A stretch of 64,000 bases of DNA, from positions 744,001 through 808,000 of the forward strand of contig NZ_LT838813.1 in assembly GCF_900176595.1 (NCBI RefSeq), given 5' to 3'. Position 1 is the stretch's first letter. Each line of letters begins with the position of its first letter. The translations under genes were made by a program, and so were the position numbers. The notes beneath the pieces were generated by a model. The model ran no database searches. It had not been told where the DNA came from and saw only the letters and a list, made by a program, of their open reading frames with translations. Below, in pieces: positions 9,476 to 19,265 of the stretch. This stretch comes from Aquiflexum balticum DSM 16537. GTDB taxonomy: Bacteria; Bacteroidota; Bacteroidia; Cytophagales; Cyclobacteriaceae.

Positions 9476-10393
9476 ATGACTCATATATCCAAGACTAACA
9501 CGCTGGTTTTTCCTGATATAGACGCCTATTCCAAAGAAATCGGCCTTTCAACGGAAGTCCTGAAAGAAGCCTACAAAATCGAAAGTCATTACCACGAATT
9601 ATTGGTCAATGAACAAGACGGGCAAAAGCGTGAAAAGCTCTACGATGAATTTTATTCCAATTTATTGAATTTTTATGGGAGAACTGCCAAGACCGATGGT
9701 TCATTGGATAGCAGAATAGCTACAAAAGATCCACAGGTTTCGCTTTTCGAAAAAGAACTGAAAGGCAAATCCATCATTGATTTTGGATGCGGGGAGGGCT
9801 ATTTTTTGATGAACATCCAAAAAAAGCTTCCTTACAAGAAATTGACCGGAGTAGATGTTTTTATACCTGATAGTCTAAAGAGCCATCAAAAAATCAAGTT
9901 TATTGAATCAGGAATTATACATTTTCAATCCGAAGAAAAATTTGAACTTGCTTTTTCAGACAATGTTATAGAACATTTGGCACCATTGGATCTAATGGAC
10001 CATCTTCAGTCGGTATATGACAGTCTGCTGCCGGAAGGTAAATTTATTTTGGTGATGCCTAATCGGTTGTTTGGACCCATGGACGTCACCAGGATTTTGG
10101 ATAATTCAAGTTCAGGTAGAATAGAAGCAAAAGGCGGCCATCTTAACGAATCTACTTACCATGAGATGGTAGATGCATTGTCTAAAGTAGGTTTTGGAAA
10201 TTTTCAGACCGTATTGCCCATCCCGAAATACAAATACACGCTATTCAAAAACAACCGGATCAGACCAAAGGGAATAATCGGAATTGAGAAAAGTAAGTTT
10301 TTATTGAATATATTCAGGGGGATAAAAGTCAATGGAAGGTGTCCGATTCGGTTCACCGTTACTTTAATCTGTCAAAAGCCTGAAAACCGTTGA
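9476..10393 (+). CDS. Class I SAM-dependent methyltransferase
   Basis: This 305-residue protein has an N-terminal helical region of about 90 residues, then motif I (IIDFGCGEGYFLMNI) and a DNVIEHL segment at the post-II position, a Methyltransf_23/11 pattern. The start codon follows the epimerase stop by one base, and its own TGA overlaps the TTG start of the polymerase. The role is inferred as methylation of a sugar residue or chain end in the polysaccharide. In some O-antigen systems a methyltransferase caps the chain. Nothing in the sequence proves that here. Confidence 0.83.
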   Translation: MTHISKTNTLVFPDIDAYSKEIGLSTEVLKEAYKIESHYHELLVNEQDGQKREKLYDEFYSNLLNFYGRTAKTDGSLDSRIATKDPQVSLFEKELKGKSIIDFGCGEGYFLMNIQKKLPYKKLTGVDVFIPDSLKSHQKIKFIESGIIHFQSEEKFELAFSDNVIEHLAPLDLMDHLQSVYDSLLPEGKFILVMPNRLFGPMDVTRILDNSSSGRIEAKGGHLNESTYHEMVDALSKVGFGNFQTVLPIPKYKYTLFKNNRIRPKGIIGIEKSKFLLNIFRGIKVNGRCPIRFTVTLICQKPENR

Positions 10394-11787
10394 TCAATAA
10401 TTTATTGTTTTTGTTTGTCTTATTGGGTTTTGTACCGCTGTTGTACCTGACTCTCAAAGCCATGATTTTCAAAGGAAAATGGGAATATGTGGTGTATTTT
10501 CTTTTGGCCTACCTCCCATTTCATATTACCGTCTTGAGCATTACCTATCAGGCTACTTTTTCTGCTGTTCCGGTTACTTTTTTTCAGTTGACCAAAGATT
10601 TCTTGGTGATATTAGCTTTTATACTCTTTATCCTATATCACAGAAATATATTTGAATACCCTTTTAAACTCAATAGGATAGATAAGATTTTTTCCATCTT
10701 TATTGGCCTTGCCTTTTTGTATCTTTTGCTTCCTCTTGGAGAAACTACATTTCTCAACAAGGTCTTCTATTTCAAAAATATGCTTATCCCATCATTGGTA
10801 TATATGCTGGGAAGAAATACAAGATTCGAAAACAAAGAAGTGGGCAAAGTCTTCCGAATCATCTTTTTTATTGCGATTGCTGCATTTGTTTTCAATCTAT
10901 TGGAAGGGATTTTGGGAACCCATATCCAAAGCTTTACCGGATATGCCTTATTCAACCAAGGAATTAATAACGTTGAGCCCACAGGAAATTTTGGTTTATC
11001 CTGGACTTTTGAAACACAGGCCATCACCAAGCGATTTGCCTCATTCTTCTCTGACCCTTTGGAATTGGCCAGTTCGGTTTTGATGGGATTTGCAGCAGGA
11101 TTGATCTGGTATTTGACTTCAAAAAGAGAAGAATCATTTCTCTACCTGTTAGTCATGTTGTGTTCTATGGGAAGTTTGTTTTTTTCCGCATCAAGAGCAG
11201 CTTTTGCCGCCTTTTTTGTGATGATTTTTTTTATTGCGGTTATTTTCAGGTTGTATAAACTGATCTTATTTGGGGTTTCTCTGGCATTGATTTTTGTATT
11301 GTATGTGATTTTCTTTGCCTCAGAAGACTTCTATTTCTTTGTAATTGACACGCTTACTTTCCAAAATGAATCCAGCATCGGACATGTTGTGGAATGGTTT
11401 TTGGCATTGGATTCGATGATCGAAAGTCCCTTGGGTATTGGCTTGGCCATGAGTGGCAATCTGGGCAGCGTATCAGAAGAAGTAAGGGTAGGAGGTGAAA
11501 ACCAATTTTTGATTTATGGCGTACAGATGGGTTTTGTCGGAATGATTTTATATATTTTGCTATTGGCCTATTCGATCTCCTATGCTATCAGAGTCTATAG
11601 AAATACTGAGAATGTGATGACGGCAAGAATTGCATTTACCGGTGCAGCAGTCAAAACCGGGATGTTGCTGCCCCTGTTCACTGCCAATGCTGAAATGTAT
11701 GCCTATGTCAGTTGGACTTCCTGGTGGATGATAGGATATGCCATGAACCACTATTCCAAAATCGGTCTGCAGGATGAAAAAGCCTAA
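10390..11787 (+). CDS. Wzy-like O-antigen polymerase/ligase family membrane protein
   Basis: This is a 465-residue polytopic membrane protein with roughly 11-12 hydrophobic helices. Before its final helices it has a long loop (QNESSIGHVVEWFLALDSMIESPLGIGLAMSGNLG) of the type found in Wzy/WaaL proteins. The apparent start is TTG at 10390, overlapping the TGA of the previous gene in TTGA, which suggests coupled translation. The first ATG lies about 24 codons later and would remove the first helix. It should join lipid-linked repeat units in the periplasm, with the Wzz-like protein setting chain length. Wzy and WaaL cannot be separated by sequence alone; the gene context favours Wzy. Confidence 0.82.
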   Translation: MINNLLFLFVLLGFVPLLYLTLKAMIFKGKWEYVVYFLLAYLPFHITVLSITYQATFSAVPVTFFQLTKDFLVILAFILFILYHRNIFEYPFKLNRIDKIFSIFIGLAFLYLLLPLGETTFLNKVFYFKNMLIPSLVYMLGRNTRFENKEVGKVFRIIFFIAIAAFVFNLLEGILGTHIQSFTGYALFNQGINNVEPTGNFGLSWTFETQAITKRFASFFSDPLELASSVLMGFAAGLIWYLTSKREESFLYLLVMLCSMGSLFFSASRAAFAAFFVMIFFIAVIFRLYKLILFGVSLALIFVLYVIFFASEDFYFFVIDTLTFQNESSIGHVVEWFLALDSMIESPLGIGLAMSGNLGSVSEEVRVGGENQFLIYGVQMGFVGMILYILLLAYSISYAIRVYRNTENVMTARIAFTGAAVKTGMLLPLFTANAEMYAYVSWTSWWMIGYAMNHYSKIGLQDEKA

Positions 11788-12904
11788 GGTACTTATAGAT
11801 GTATATTACCTTTATGTCGCCCAGACAGGCATCAAAACCTATATCACTTCCCTATGTGAAGAAATTGCTTCCAGGGAAGAAACAGGTTTTGAGTATATCA
11901 TCAGCCCGGATTTTCAAAAAGTAAAAGAGAGTGATTTTTTTAGAGGCAAAACGGCTAAATGGAAAAACATTTATTTTCAATTGCTCTATTTTCTGCGCAA
12001 ACAGCTTGTTCTTCCATTTTTATCCTTTTATCATAAAGCAGATTTGGTGTTCAGTCCGGACATCCTCAGTCCGTTATGGTCTAGGGGCAAGAAAGTGTCA
12101 GTGATACATGATACCTTTTTTTGGGACAACCCGGAACATTACCAAAGTCTGTGGCTCAAATATTATTTGTATTTCCTCAAAAATGGTTTGAAAAGGAATG
12201 GAGAAATCATCACTATTACCCATTACTCCAAAGAGCGTTTGAGGGAAATAAAAGACTTTAGACACATTCCAAAAAGAGTGGTGTACCCGGCAACAGGTAA
12301 TACGCTGAGGAATGAAAATCTGAAAAATATCCAACCATTAGATTTCCCATTCTTCCTTCATGTAGGTGTGATGGAAAAAAGAAAAAATTTAGGGATGCTG
12401 ATTGAAGCCTTTGCTGAATTGGTCCAGCAAAATGATTTTAAGGAATTTAAACTCGTACTTGTTGGTCAAAAAGGCCCAAGAGAAACCTTGGATGACTTCG
12501 ATCATCTTCAGTCTTTGGTGCAGAAACTCAACTTGAAAGAAAAAGTGGTTTTCCCCGGATATGTTTCTCAGGAAGAATTGGCTGCTTATTTCCAACATGC
12601 CGTTGCCTATGTTTTCCCATCACTCAATGAAGGATTTGGGTTACCCATTTTGGAAGCTTTTTCCTATGGGTTACCGGTAATCATTTCCAGACAAGGGGCC
12701 TTGATGGAAGTAGCTGATGAAGCTGCCCTGGTTTTGGAAGAAAATACCAAAGATGACCTAAAGATGAAAATGGAGCTTTTGATAAAAAATGAGAGCCTGA
12801 GAAAGGAACTGGCAGAAAAAGGCAGAAACAGACTTCAGGAATTTTCCACGGAAAAGTTTTTCCTATCTTTGGAGGATACTTTTAAACAGATTCTGAATGG
12901 GTAA
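11774..12904 (+). CDS. Glycosyltransferase family 4 (GT-B)
   Basis: This 376-residue enzyme has the GT-B two-domain form. The second domain starts at [22 protein letters not shown] and contains the retaining-GT4 acidic motif in [23 protein letters not shown], where the first glutamate of EGFGLPILE is expected to contact the donor. The start overlaps the preceding polymerase gene by 14 bp and the end overlaps the acyltransferase by 8 bp, so this stretch is translationally packed. The donor sugar (often mannose or glucose in this family) is not readable. Confidence 0.88.
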   Translation: MKKPKVLIDVYYLYVAQTGIKTYITSLCEEIASREETGFEYIISPDFQKVKESDFFRGKTAKWKNIYFQLLYFLRKQLVLPFLSFYHKADLVFSPDILSPLWSRGKKVSVIHDTFFWDNPEHYQSLWLKYYLYFLKNGLKRNGEIITITHYSKERLREIKDFRHIPKRVVYPATGNTLRNENLKNIQPLDFPFFLHVGVMEKRKNLGMLIEAFAELVQQNDFKEFKLVLVGQKGPRETLDDFDHLQSLVQKLNLKEKVVFPGYVSQEELAAYFQHAVAYVFPSLNEGFGLPILEAFSYGLPVIISRQGALMEVADEAALVLEENTKDDLKMKMELLIKNESLRKELAEKGRNRLQEFSTEKFFLSLEDTFKQILNG

Positions 12905-13613
12905 CTTCTTGGGCAAAACCATCTCCAAACTTACGGGAAACAACCTCCGTGACCGCTTTGGGCCTGAATGGGATTCCTTTTCTACTTTTGGGGTTTTGAT
13001 CAGAATGGGTATTTGGTGGATCAGAGGCTTTTTTGTCCGTATGAGATTTGGGTCCACTAAAGGTCTGTTTTTAATCGGAAAAAGAGTCACCATTCGACAG
13101 GCTTCATTTATTCATGTGGGTAAAAATTTTATCGCCCAGGATAATTGTGAAATCAATGGACTTTCCCAGAAGGGTCTTGTATTTGGTGATAAAGTAACCG
13201 TGGGAAGTTATGCCATTATCCGTCCGACCAACCTCTATGGCGGAGAAGCGGGAGTTGGTCTGAAAATCGGTAACAACAGCAGTATTGGACCTTACAGCTA
13301 TATCGGCTGTTCGGGATATATAGAAATCGGAGATAATGTGATGATGTCCCCCAGAGTCAGTATTTATTCAGAAAACCATAATTTTTCCAATCCGGAAATC
13401 CCCATGATCGAACAGGGAGTAACCCGGTCTTTTGTGAAAATTGAAGATGATTGCTGGATTGCAGCCAATTCGGTCATTCTAGCAGGGGTAACCATAGGTA
13501 AGGGTTCGGTAATTGCAGCAGGAAGTATTGTCACCAAAGATGTTCCCCTGTATTCCATAGTAGCTGGCAATCCTGCCAAGGTTATAAAAAGCAGAACAGA
13601 CAAGCAATCCTAA
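12897..13613 (+). CDS. Acyltransferase with left-handed beta-helix (hexapeptide repeat)
   Basis: This 238-residue protein has many isoleucine-patch hexapeptides (for example [25 protein letters not shown] and [20 protein letters not shown]) and ends with the [13 protein letters not shown] closure typical of the maltose/galactoside O-acetyltransferase class. The likely catalytic histidine is in YSENHNF. It should acetylate a sugar in the polysaccharide from acetyl-CoA. It overlaps the upstream glycosyltransferase by 8 bp, and the next glycosyltransferase starts one base after its stop. Confidence 0.87.
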   Translation: MGNFLGKTISKLTGNNLRDRFGPEWDSFSTFGVLIRMGIWWIRGFFVRMRFGSTKGLFLIGKRVTIRQASFIHVGKNFIAQDNCEINGLSQKGLVFGDKVTVGSYAIIRPTNLYGGEAGVGLKIGNNSSIGPYSYIGCSGYIEIGDNVMMSPRVSIYSENHNFSNPEIPMIEQGVTRSFVKIEDDCWIAANSVILAGVTIGKGSVIAAGSIVTKDVPLYSIVAGNPAKVIKSRTDKQS

Positions 13614-13614
13614 C

Positions 13615-14760
13615 ATGGCCCATATACTTATGCTCCATGGTTCCTCGGATTTGTATGGAGCCAGCAAAATTTTTTTGAATTCCATTACTGCCCTTCGAGA
13701 AGCGGGACATCAAGTGACGGTGGTACTTTCCGAGGACGGACCCTTGGCCAAAGAATTGGAAAGTTCAGGTATAGAGCTGCATTTTCAAAAAATGGGGATT
13801 TTAAGAAGGAAATATTTCAACCTTCCCGGACTTCTTAACCGTGCAAAAACCATTTGGAAAGCGAAAAAATTTTTAGAAAAACTGATAACCGAAAAACAAA
13901 TAACCCATCTGTATTCCAATACCTCCGCAGTATTAGTTGGCGCATTTGTGGCCAAAGAAAGAGGCATCAGGCATATATGGCATTTGCATGAGATATTGGT
14001 AGGCCCTCAATGGTTTGTTTCATTGATGGGAATGCTGATCAACAGGTATGCTGATTTGGTGGTGGTAGTTTCTCAGGCAGTTTGGGACAATTGGAAATCC
14101 AAGGTATCCGAATCCAAAATGCTTTTGCTTTATAATGGCATTGATTATTCACCCTACCTCCTCCAATCGACCGATATCAGAAATGAAATTCCTAAAGCCG
14201 AAGGCAAGATTCTAATCGGAATGATAGGCAGGGTCAATCATTGGAAAGGGCAACCTTACTTTTTGGAAATGGCCAAAGAGCTGATTCATGAATATCAAAA
14301 TATCCATTTTCTGATAGTAGGCGACGCTTATCCCGGGACTGAAGCTTTTGTAACTGAGATGTTGGAAAAAATTAAAACCTTGGGTTTAAATGAGCATATT
14401 ACCTACTTGGGTTACAGAGAAGATATTCCTGCAATCCTACAGAGTCTGGATATATTTGTGCTTCCTTCTACGCTTCCCGATCCTCTTCCTACGGTGATTT
14501 TGGAGGCCATGGCTTCTTCCAAGCCTGTAATTGCTACCCAACATGGGGGAGCATGCGAAATGATCATTCATAACGAAACGGGCTATCTGATTCCTTGGAG
14601 CAATGCAAAAGAAGGAGCACAATTTATTGGCAAACTGATAGCAGACAAAACTAAAAGAGAAGAAATGGGAGCAAAAGGTAAAGTCCGGGTGTTGGAGAAA
14701 TTTTCATCAGATACATATCAGACCAAATTCATCAAACTTTTCGGAGATGTCAAAAAATAA
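13615..14760 (+). CDS. Glycosyltransferase family 4
   Basis: This 381-residue GT-B protein opens with ILMLHGSSDLYGASKIFLN and a variable N-terminal acceptor domain. The donor domain is marked by IGMIGRVNHWKGQPYFLEMA and the region LPSTLPDPLPTVILEAMASSKPVIA, where the usual acidic E-x7-E pattern appears as DPLPTVILE. Its start follows the acyltransferase stop by one base and its end overlaps the next gene by 14 bp. It is probably a retaining transferase acting on the lipid-linked repeat unit. Confidence 0.87.
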   Translation: MAHILMLHGSSDLYGASKIFLNSITALREAGHQVTVVLSEDGPLAKELESSGIELHFQKMGILRRKYFNLPGLLNRAKTIWKAKKFLEKLITEKQITHLYSNTSAVLVGAFVAKERGIRHIWHLHEILVGPQWFVSLMGMLINRYADLVVVVSQAVWDNWKSKVSESKMLLLYNGIDYSPYLLQSTDIRNEIPKAEGKILIGMIGRVNHWKGQPYFLEMAKELIHEYQNIHFLIVGDAYPGTEAFVTEMLEKIKTLGLNEHITYLGYREDIPAILQSLDIFVLPSTLPDPLPTVILEAMASSKPVIATQHGGACEMIIHNETGYLIPWSNAKEGAQFIGKLIADKTKREEMGAKGKVRVLEKFSSDTYQTKFIKLFGDVKK

Positions 14761-15883
14761 AGACCAACTCAAAGTCTGTATTCTAGGTGCCAAAGGCTAC
14801 CCCTATGTATATGGAGGATATGACACTATGGTCAAAGAATTGGGAGAAAGACTGCAAAAAAAAGGGGTAGATGTAAGGGTCTATTGCCATAGGTCACTTT
14901 TCAAAGAAAGACCTGCAGAAGTGAATGGGATCAAGCTGATTTACACACCTGCCATAGAATCCAAAAGTCTTACCCAACTTTCCCATTCCTTTGTTTCTAT
15001 GCTTCATGCCTGTTTCTCTGACGTGGATGTTATTTTTGTGGTCAATAGTGCCAATGGTCCTTTCGGAATTCTTTCACGGCTTTTCAGAAAGCCTACAGCC
15101 ATAAATGTAGATGGGTTGGAATGGCTTAGACCCAAATGGAAAGGGTTTGGGTCAAAATACTTCTTTTGGGCATCCAAAATGGCAACAAGGTTTTACGATC
15201 AGGTCATCAATGATTCGGATGAAATGAAGCGCATATATCTGGAACTTTTCCATAAAGATTCCAAAGTCATTGCCTATGGCGCCAATCCTTCTTTTGAATC
15301 TGACGTCAAAAAACTGAATAAGTGGTCCCTTGAAAAAGAAAGCTACTATTTAATTGTTGGCCGGTTGATCCCGGATAATAATGCTGATTTGATCATCTCA
15401 GGCTTTGTAAAATCCGAAAGCAAACGAAAACTGGTGATTGTAGGAGACGTGCCTTACAAAGACCCGTATGTGGACAACCTAAAAGCGATCCAAGATCCCA
15501 GGCTTTTGTTTACAGGATATGTGACGGATTCTGAGGAATTAAAAGCTTTATACCACAATGCTTATGCCTATTTCCATGGTCATGAATTTGGCGGAACCAA
15601 TCCCGCTATGTTGAAAGCTTTGGGATATGGATGTGCCATCCTGGCATTGAATACAGCTTTCAACCAGGAGATGCTTCAAAACGGAAAGCATGGATGGTAT
15701 TTTGAAAAAAGTGCAAAAGCAGTTTCAGAAATAGTGGGTAAAGCTGAAAATTCACCGGAAGAACTGGATTTGCTTCGCCAAACTGCCAGAGATGGATTGA
15801 CCCAAAAGTACAATTGGGATTTTGTAACAAATCAATATCTGCATGTTTTTGAGGATTTGAAAAAAAAGAATGGCAAGGCATAA
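14747..15883 (+). CDS. Glycosyltransferase with DUF1972-type N-terminus (rhamnosyltransferase-like)
   Basis: This 378-residue GT-B protein begins VCILGAKGYPYVYGGYDTMVKEL, a hallmark of the DUF1972 N-terminal domain found in rhamnosyl- and galactofuranosyl-transferase-like proteins of polysaccharide loci. The donor domain has IVGRLIPDNNADLIISGF and HEFGGTNPAMLKALGYGCAI, where GGTNPAML is characteristic of this subgroup. It overlaps the upstream glycosyltransferase by 14 bp and is the last gene of the uninterrupted + strand run. The next gene is on the opposite strand. Confidence 0.86.
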   Translation: MSKNKDQLKVCILGAKGYPYVYGGYDTMVKELGERLQKKGVDVRVYCHRSLFKERPAEVNGIKLIYTPAIESKSLTQLSHSFVSMLHACFSDVDVIFVVNSANGPFGILSRLFRKPTAINVDGLEWLRPKWKGFGSKYFFWASKMATRFYDQVINDSDEMKRIYLELFHKDSKVIAYGANPSFESDVKKLNKWSLEKESYYLIVGRLIPDNNADLIISGFVKSESKRKLVIVGDVPYKDPYVDNLKAIQDPRLLFTGYVTDSEELKALYHNAYAYFHGHEFGGTNPAMLKALGYGCAILALNTAFNQEMLQNGKHGWYFEKSAKAVSEIVGKAENSPEELDLLRQTARDGLTQKYNWDFVTNQYLHVFEDLKKKNGKA

Positions 15884-15927
15884 TTTTGGTAACCTCAACT
15901 TGAAAGCTTTACTAAAAAAGAATTATT

Positions 15928-16491
15928 TTATACTTTCCCAAAATCAAATCTCTGAAGCACCTCCCATCTCCCATCTACCTTTTTTAATAAAGCAACATTA
16001 TTGACAGAATAATCCTCTTTGAATTTTTGGGTTTTGACAAACTCCCAATACTCGTCGAATAATTTTGGTTTGACATCTTTGAATGCAATGGTCATATGGG
16101 GATGATAAGCCCTATCACTGAGTTCCTCGACCAATTTCAGTTCCATCTTACAGAATTTGGAAAGTGAAAGCTGAAGCGCTGTTAACTCGGTATTTTCCTT
16201 GACATGGATAAAAATCACCCTTCTTCCAAATCTATCAAAACCTTTTAATATCAAGTTAAAAGCCTTATGTGCTGTGAAATATTCTTCCAATTTTTGCCCG
16301 AGAATATCCTCCTTGTTTTCGTTCCATAGAAAAGGCATCTTTAAAGTGATATGGGCAGGGGACTTCAAGGCGTATTTCAGGTTGAATTTTTCCTTCATCA
16401 GATTTTTCAAGTCAGTAGCTTGAGTCTGAATCTTACCTTCAGGCACGATGGCAATAAAATATTTGGCAGGAGAATTTCCCATAAAGAACAA
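15928..16491 (-). CDS. 2'-5' RNA ligase / 2H phosphoesterase family protein
   Basis: This 187-residue protein carries the two HxT signatures of the 2H superfamily, HITLKMPF near residue 52 and HMTIAF near residue 130, spaced as expected for the two-lobed fold. Family members are cyclic phosphodiesterases that open 2',3'-cyclic phosphates or act on 2'-5' linkages. The in vivo substrate in Bacteroidota is not known. The gene faces the polysaccharide operon convergently with a gap of about 44 bp, and is divergent from the universal stress gene. Confidence 0.85.
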   Translation of the reverse strand: MFFMGNSPAKYFIAIVPEGKIQTQATDLKNLMKEKFNLKYALKSPAHITLKMPFLWNENKEDILGQKLEEYFTAHKAFNLILKGFDRFGRRVIFIHVKENTELTALQLSLSKFCKMELKLVEELSDRAYHPHMTIAFKDVKPKLFDEYWEFVKTQKFKEDYSVNNVALLKKVDGRWEVLQRFDFGKV

Positions 16492-16542
16492 ATATAAGGG
16501 TTTTGGGAAAGGAGAAAATTCATTTAAAATAAGATTACTTCA

Positions 16543-16558
16543 AATTGTATATACAATT
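16543..16558. promoter_or_regulatory. Perfect 16-bp palindrome upstream of the universal stress gene
   Basis: AATTGTATATACAATT is a perfect dyad lying 58 bp before the universal stress ATG and 52 bp upstream of the divergent phosphoesterase start. A related dyad, ATTGTATACAAT, occurs at 34124-34135 upstream of the RNA ligase gene. It could be an operator, but AT-rich palindromes also arise by chance, so this is only a candidate. Confidence 0.3.
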
Positions 16559-16615
16559 ATTCCAAAGAATATTTTAAAAGTGTAAATTGAAAATCAATAA
16601 ATACCATTCACTCAT

Positions 16616-17527
16616 ATGAAGAATTTTGAAAAGGCCATGGTTGGCTTGGATTTAACAGAAATGGATGAAATTTTGATTCCAAAGATGGCTGTCATCTCAG
16701 AATTATTGGGAGTCAAAAAAATTTATTTTATCCATGTTAGTAAAGACTTATCCCTTCCTGAGGAGATTAGGAAAAATTTCCCCGACCTGATAGCCCCTGC
16801 TGATGAAGCTATAAAGTCTGAAATCAATACTTTGATCAGCGACAGTAAATTTCCAAAGACTGTTGAAATCGAAATTATCGTAGAGGAAGGAAATCCCATG
16901 TCCACAGTTTTAAGATGGGCGAAGATCAAAGATGTGGATCTCATGATAATGGGAAGAAAAAAAGTGTTGGAGGGTTCGGGCTCCTTAGCCAAATCCATGG
17001 CACAAAAAGCCCCGTGTTCCGTCTTGTTTCTAGCCGAGAAAGCGGAAATAAAGATTCCGAAAAAAATCCTTGTTCCCATGGACTTTTCCTCCTATTCTCA
17101 TTTTACTTTTCAATTTGCAGAAAAATTAGCAGAAGAGTTTCACGCAGAGATTTTTGGGTTTCACCTTTATGAAGTACCTACAGGGTATTACAAAACCGGA
17201 AAGTCGTTTGATGAATTTGCCAGTATCATGGAGACCAATGCTAAGAATGATTATGAAAAATTCTTAAGTAAGCACAACCATAAACCGTTCGAGTGCATGT
17301 TTGTGCTCAAAGACAACGGAAACGAAGGAAAGTATATCATTGAAAAAGCTAAGGAAATTGAGATTGATCTGATTTTGATGGGCAGCAGGGGAAGAACTGC
17401 CTCAGCCGCGGTATTATTGGGAAGTGTTGCAGAAAAACTGGTTCAGACCAACAATGAAATACCTATGCTTATTTTCAAAAAGAAGGGTGAAACCATGAGC
17501 TTTTTTGACGCTTTGCTCAAAATGTAG
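16616..17527 (+). CDS. Tandem universal stress protein (two Usp domains)
   Basis: This 303-residue protein holds two Usp domains, about residues 1-140 and 148-295. The second has a clear ATP-binding signature, MGSRGRTASAAVLLGSVAEKL (G-x2-G-x9-G-S type). The first has a weaker version (MGRKKVLEGSGSLAKSMAQK). Tandem Usp proteins of this length are common in Bacteroidota and respond to starvation or redox stress. It is a single-gene unit between oppositely oriented genes. A palindrome sits upstream. Confidence 0.9.
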   Translation: MKNFEKAMVGLDLTEMDEILIPKMAVISELLGVKKIYFIHVSKDLSLPEEIRKNFPDLIAPADEAIKSEINTLISDSKFPKTVEIEIIVEEGNPMSTVLRWAKIKDVDLMIMGRKKVLEGSGSLAKSMAQKAPCSVLFLAEKAEIKIPKKILVPMDFSSYSHFTFQFAEKLAEEFHAEIFGFHLYEVPTGYYKTGKSFDEFASIMETNAKNDYEKFLSKHNHKPFECMFVLKDNGNEGKYIIEKAKEIEIDLILMGSRGRTASAAVLLGSVAEKLVQTNNEIPMLIFKKKGETMSFFDALLKM

Positions 17528-17697
17528 CTTTTACTTTATTTTTGGACAGGATTTCCCTTTATTTTACCATAGCGTTTCTTTGATTTGGTTTGTGAAAATG
17601 AACGAGCATTAATCACCAAAAAGCACTGAAATGCTGAATTGAAACTTATTGTCTATGATTTATCGGATACTGACTTAAATGAGTACTTGTATCTGAA

Positions 17698-19068
17698 TCA
17701 ATAGGCTTTCTCCCTGTTAGAAATCAATTCAAATACAGTTAGGACACATATCTTAAGGTCAAGTAAAATAGACCAATTCTGAATGTAAAAATAATCCAAT
17801 CGAACCCTGGAACGGATTTGATGGGGTTTTTCTATTTCCCCTCTATAACCCTTGACTTGAGCCAATCCTGTAATCCCCGGTCTTATTTTATGGCGGCTGT
17901 TATATTTTTCGATCTGTGTTTTGAATACCTTGTTCATCGGTAAGGTATGTGGTCTTGGACCAACAATGGACATATCCCCAATCAATACATTTAAAAACTG
18001 AGGCATCTCGTCCAAAGAAGTCATTCTCAAAAAAGCACCGATTTTTGTAACTCTGGGATCATTCTTAACTGCCTGATGTGTATCAGCATAATCATTAGGG
18101 GTCATAGACCGGAACTTGATACATTTAAAGACTTTGTTATTCTCTCCGTTTCTTTCCTGAATAAAGAAAATGGGACCTTTTGATTCAATTTTGATTAATA
18201 ATCCAACAAGTGGGATCAGCCAACTCAAAATAAATACCGTGACAAAAAATGAAAAGATGACATCAAATACTCTTTTAAAAACCCTGTTGAAAGCATTGTC
18301 AAGAGGAATATCATTGACGTTAATGACGAAAAAGTCTCCGTATTTTGAAAAGGAAAGGTTTTTTTCCAATTGCAGTGAGCCCCCTGGAATTACTTTAACC
18401 TTTATATAATTTTCATCAGCAAAATTGATGATTTTTTTAACTTTCTTTTCGTCGAGATGCTCATTGATGTAAATCTGATCAACTTTCATTTCAATGGCTT
18501 CTTCAAAAAACTTACTGATTCCGCCACGAGTCAAACCTGAACTGTCCTGATCATCATAATATCCTAAAAATTTGATGCCAAAATCTTTCCTGATTCTGAA
18601 AACCTTCGCCAATTGATCACTCGTACCTCCTGTACCCAATATCACTGCTCTTCTGAAATTATGTCCGGATTCCCTGTATTTCCTTAAAACCAGCAATACT
18701 CCTACTCTGTAAATTCCTAGAAAAACCAATAAACTTGCCGACAGGTACAGAAAAGAGAGCAATCTCAAAGAATTGTCATGAAACGGCATCCATATCATTG
18801 ATATGATTACCAAAAACCAGGCTAATGAACTCAACAACTTTCTGAAAGTCTGCTCAGCTTCGTTGGTACGGCTTAGTTTATAATCTTCCTTAAGTATGGT
18901 AATGACCATCCAGATCATAATAAAGGCTGGGAAATTGGGATAATCCAATCCCTTGAAGTCCACAAAAGGTTGAAACAATTGGTTGGAAATAAAAAAAGAG
19001 AATGAAACTACCGCAATGTCACCTAGAACGAAAAGCCACGGAAAGTATTTGTAAAAGCGTTTTTTCAT
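17698..19068 (-). CDS. Undecaprenyl-phosphate sugar-phosphotransferase (WcaJ/WbaP-like initiating enzyme)
   Basis: This 456-residue polyprenyl glycosylphosphotransferase has four or five N-terminal transmembrane helices, a central CoA-binding-like Rossmann part (VILGTGGTSDQLAKVFRI) and a C-terminal catalytic domain starting with a membrane helix (KRVFDVIFSFFVTVFILSWL). Catalytic-domain marks are FIQERNGENNKVFKCIKFRSM, TSLDEMPQFLNVLIGDMSIVGPRP and RPGITGLAQVKGYRG. It should move glucose- or galactose-1-phosphate onto undecaprenyl phosphate and so begin repeat-unit assembly for the locus at 1541-15883. It is transcribed separately and in the opposite direction. Confidence 0.92.
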   Translation of the reverse strand: MKKRFYKYFPWLFVLGDIAVVSFSFFISNQLFQPFVDFKGLDYPNFPAFIMIWMVITILKEDYKLSRTNEAEQTFRKLLSSLAWFLVIISMIWMPFHDNSLRLLSFLYLSASLLVFLGIYRVGVLLVLRKYRESGHNFRRAVILGTGGTSDQLAKVFRIRKDFGIKFLGYYDDQDSSGLTRGGISKFFEEAIEMKVDQIYINEHLDEKKVKKIINFADENYIKVKVIPGGSLQLEKNLSFSKYGDFFVINVNDIPLDNAFNRVFKRVFDVIFSFFVTVFILSWLIPLVGLLIKIESKGPIFFIQERNGENNKVFKCIKFRSMTPNDYADTHQAVKNDPRVTKIGAFLRMTSLDEMPQFLNVLIGDMSIVGPRPHTLPMNKVFKTQIEKYNSRHKIRPGITGLAQVKGYRGEIEKPHQIRSRVRLDYFYIQNWSILLDLKICVLTVFELISNREKAY

Positions 19069-19265
19069 AAAAATAAATCGTCTTTCAATCTAATACGGTT
19101 AATTAATCTTTTCGGATATCTAATTTAACCCGATTTTAGTTGAAAGTTTGGGAGTAATTCTGTTTCGCAGGCAAAATTAAAAAAGATTATCAATGCGCTA
19201 TTACTTTTGGCATAATTAATTTATTAAAATAAATAGCTTTGTCCTTTAAATTCCTCTTACTGTCT

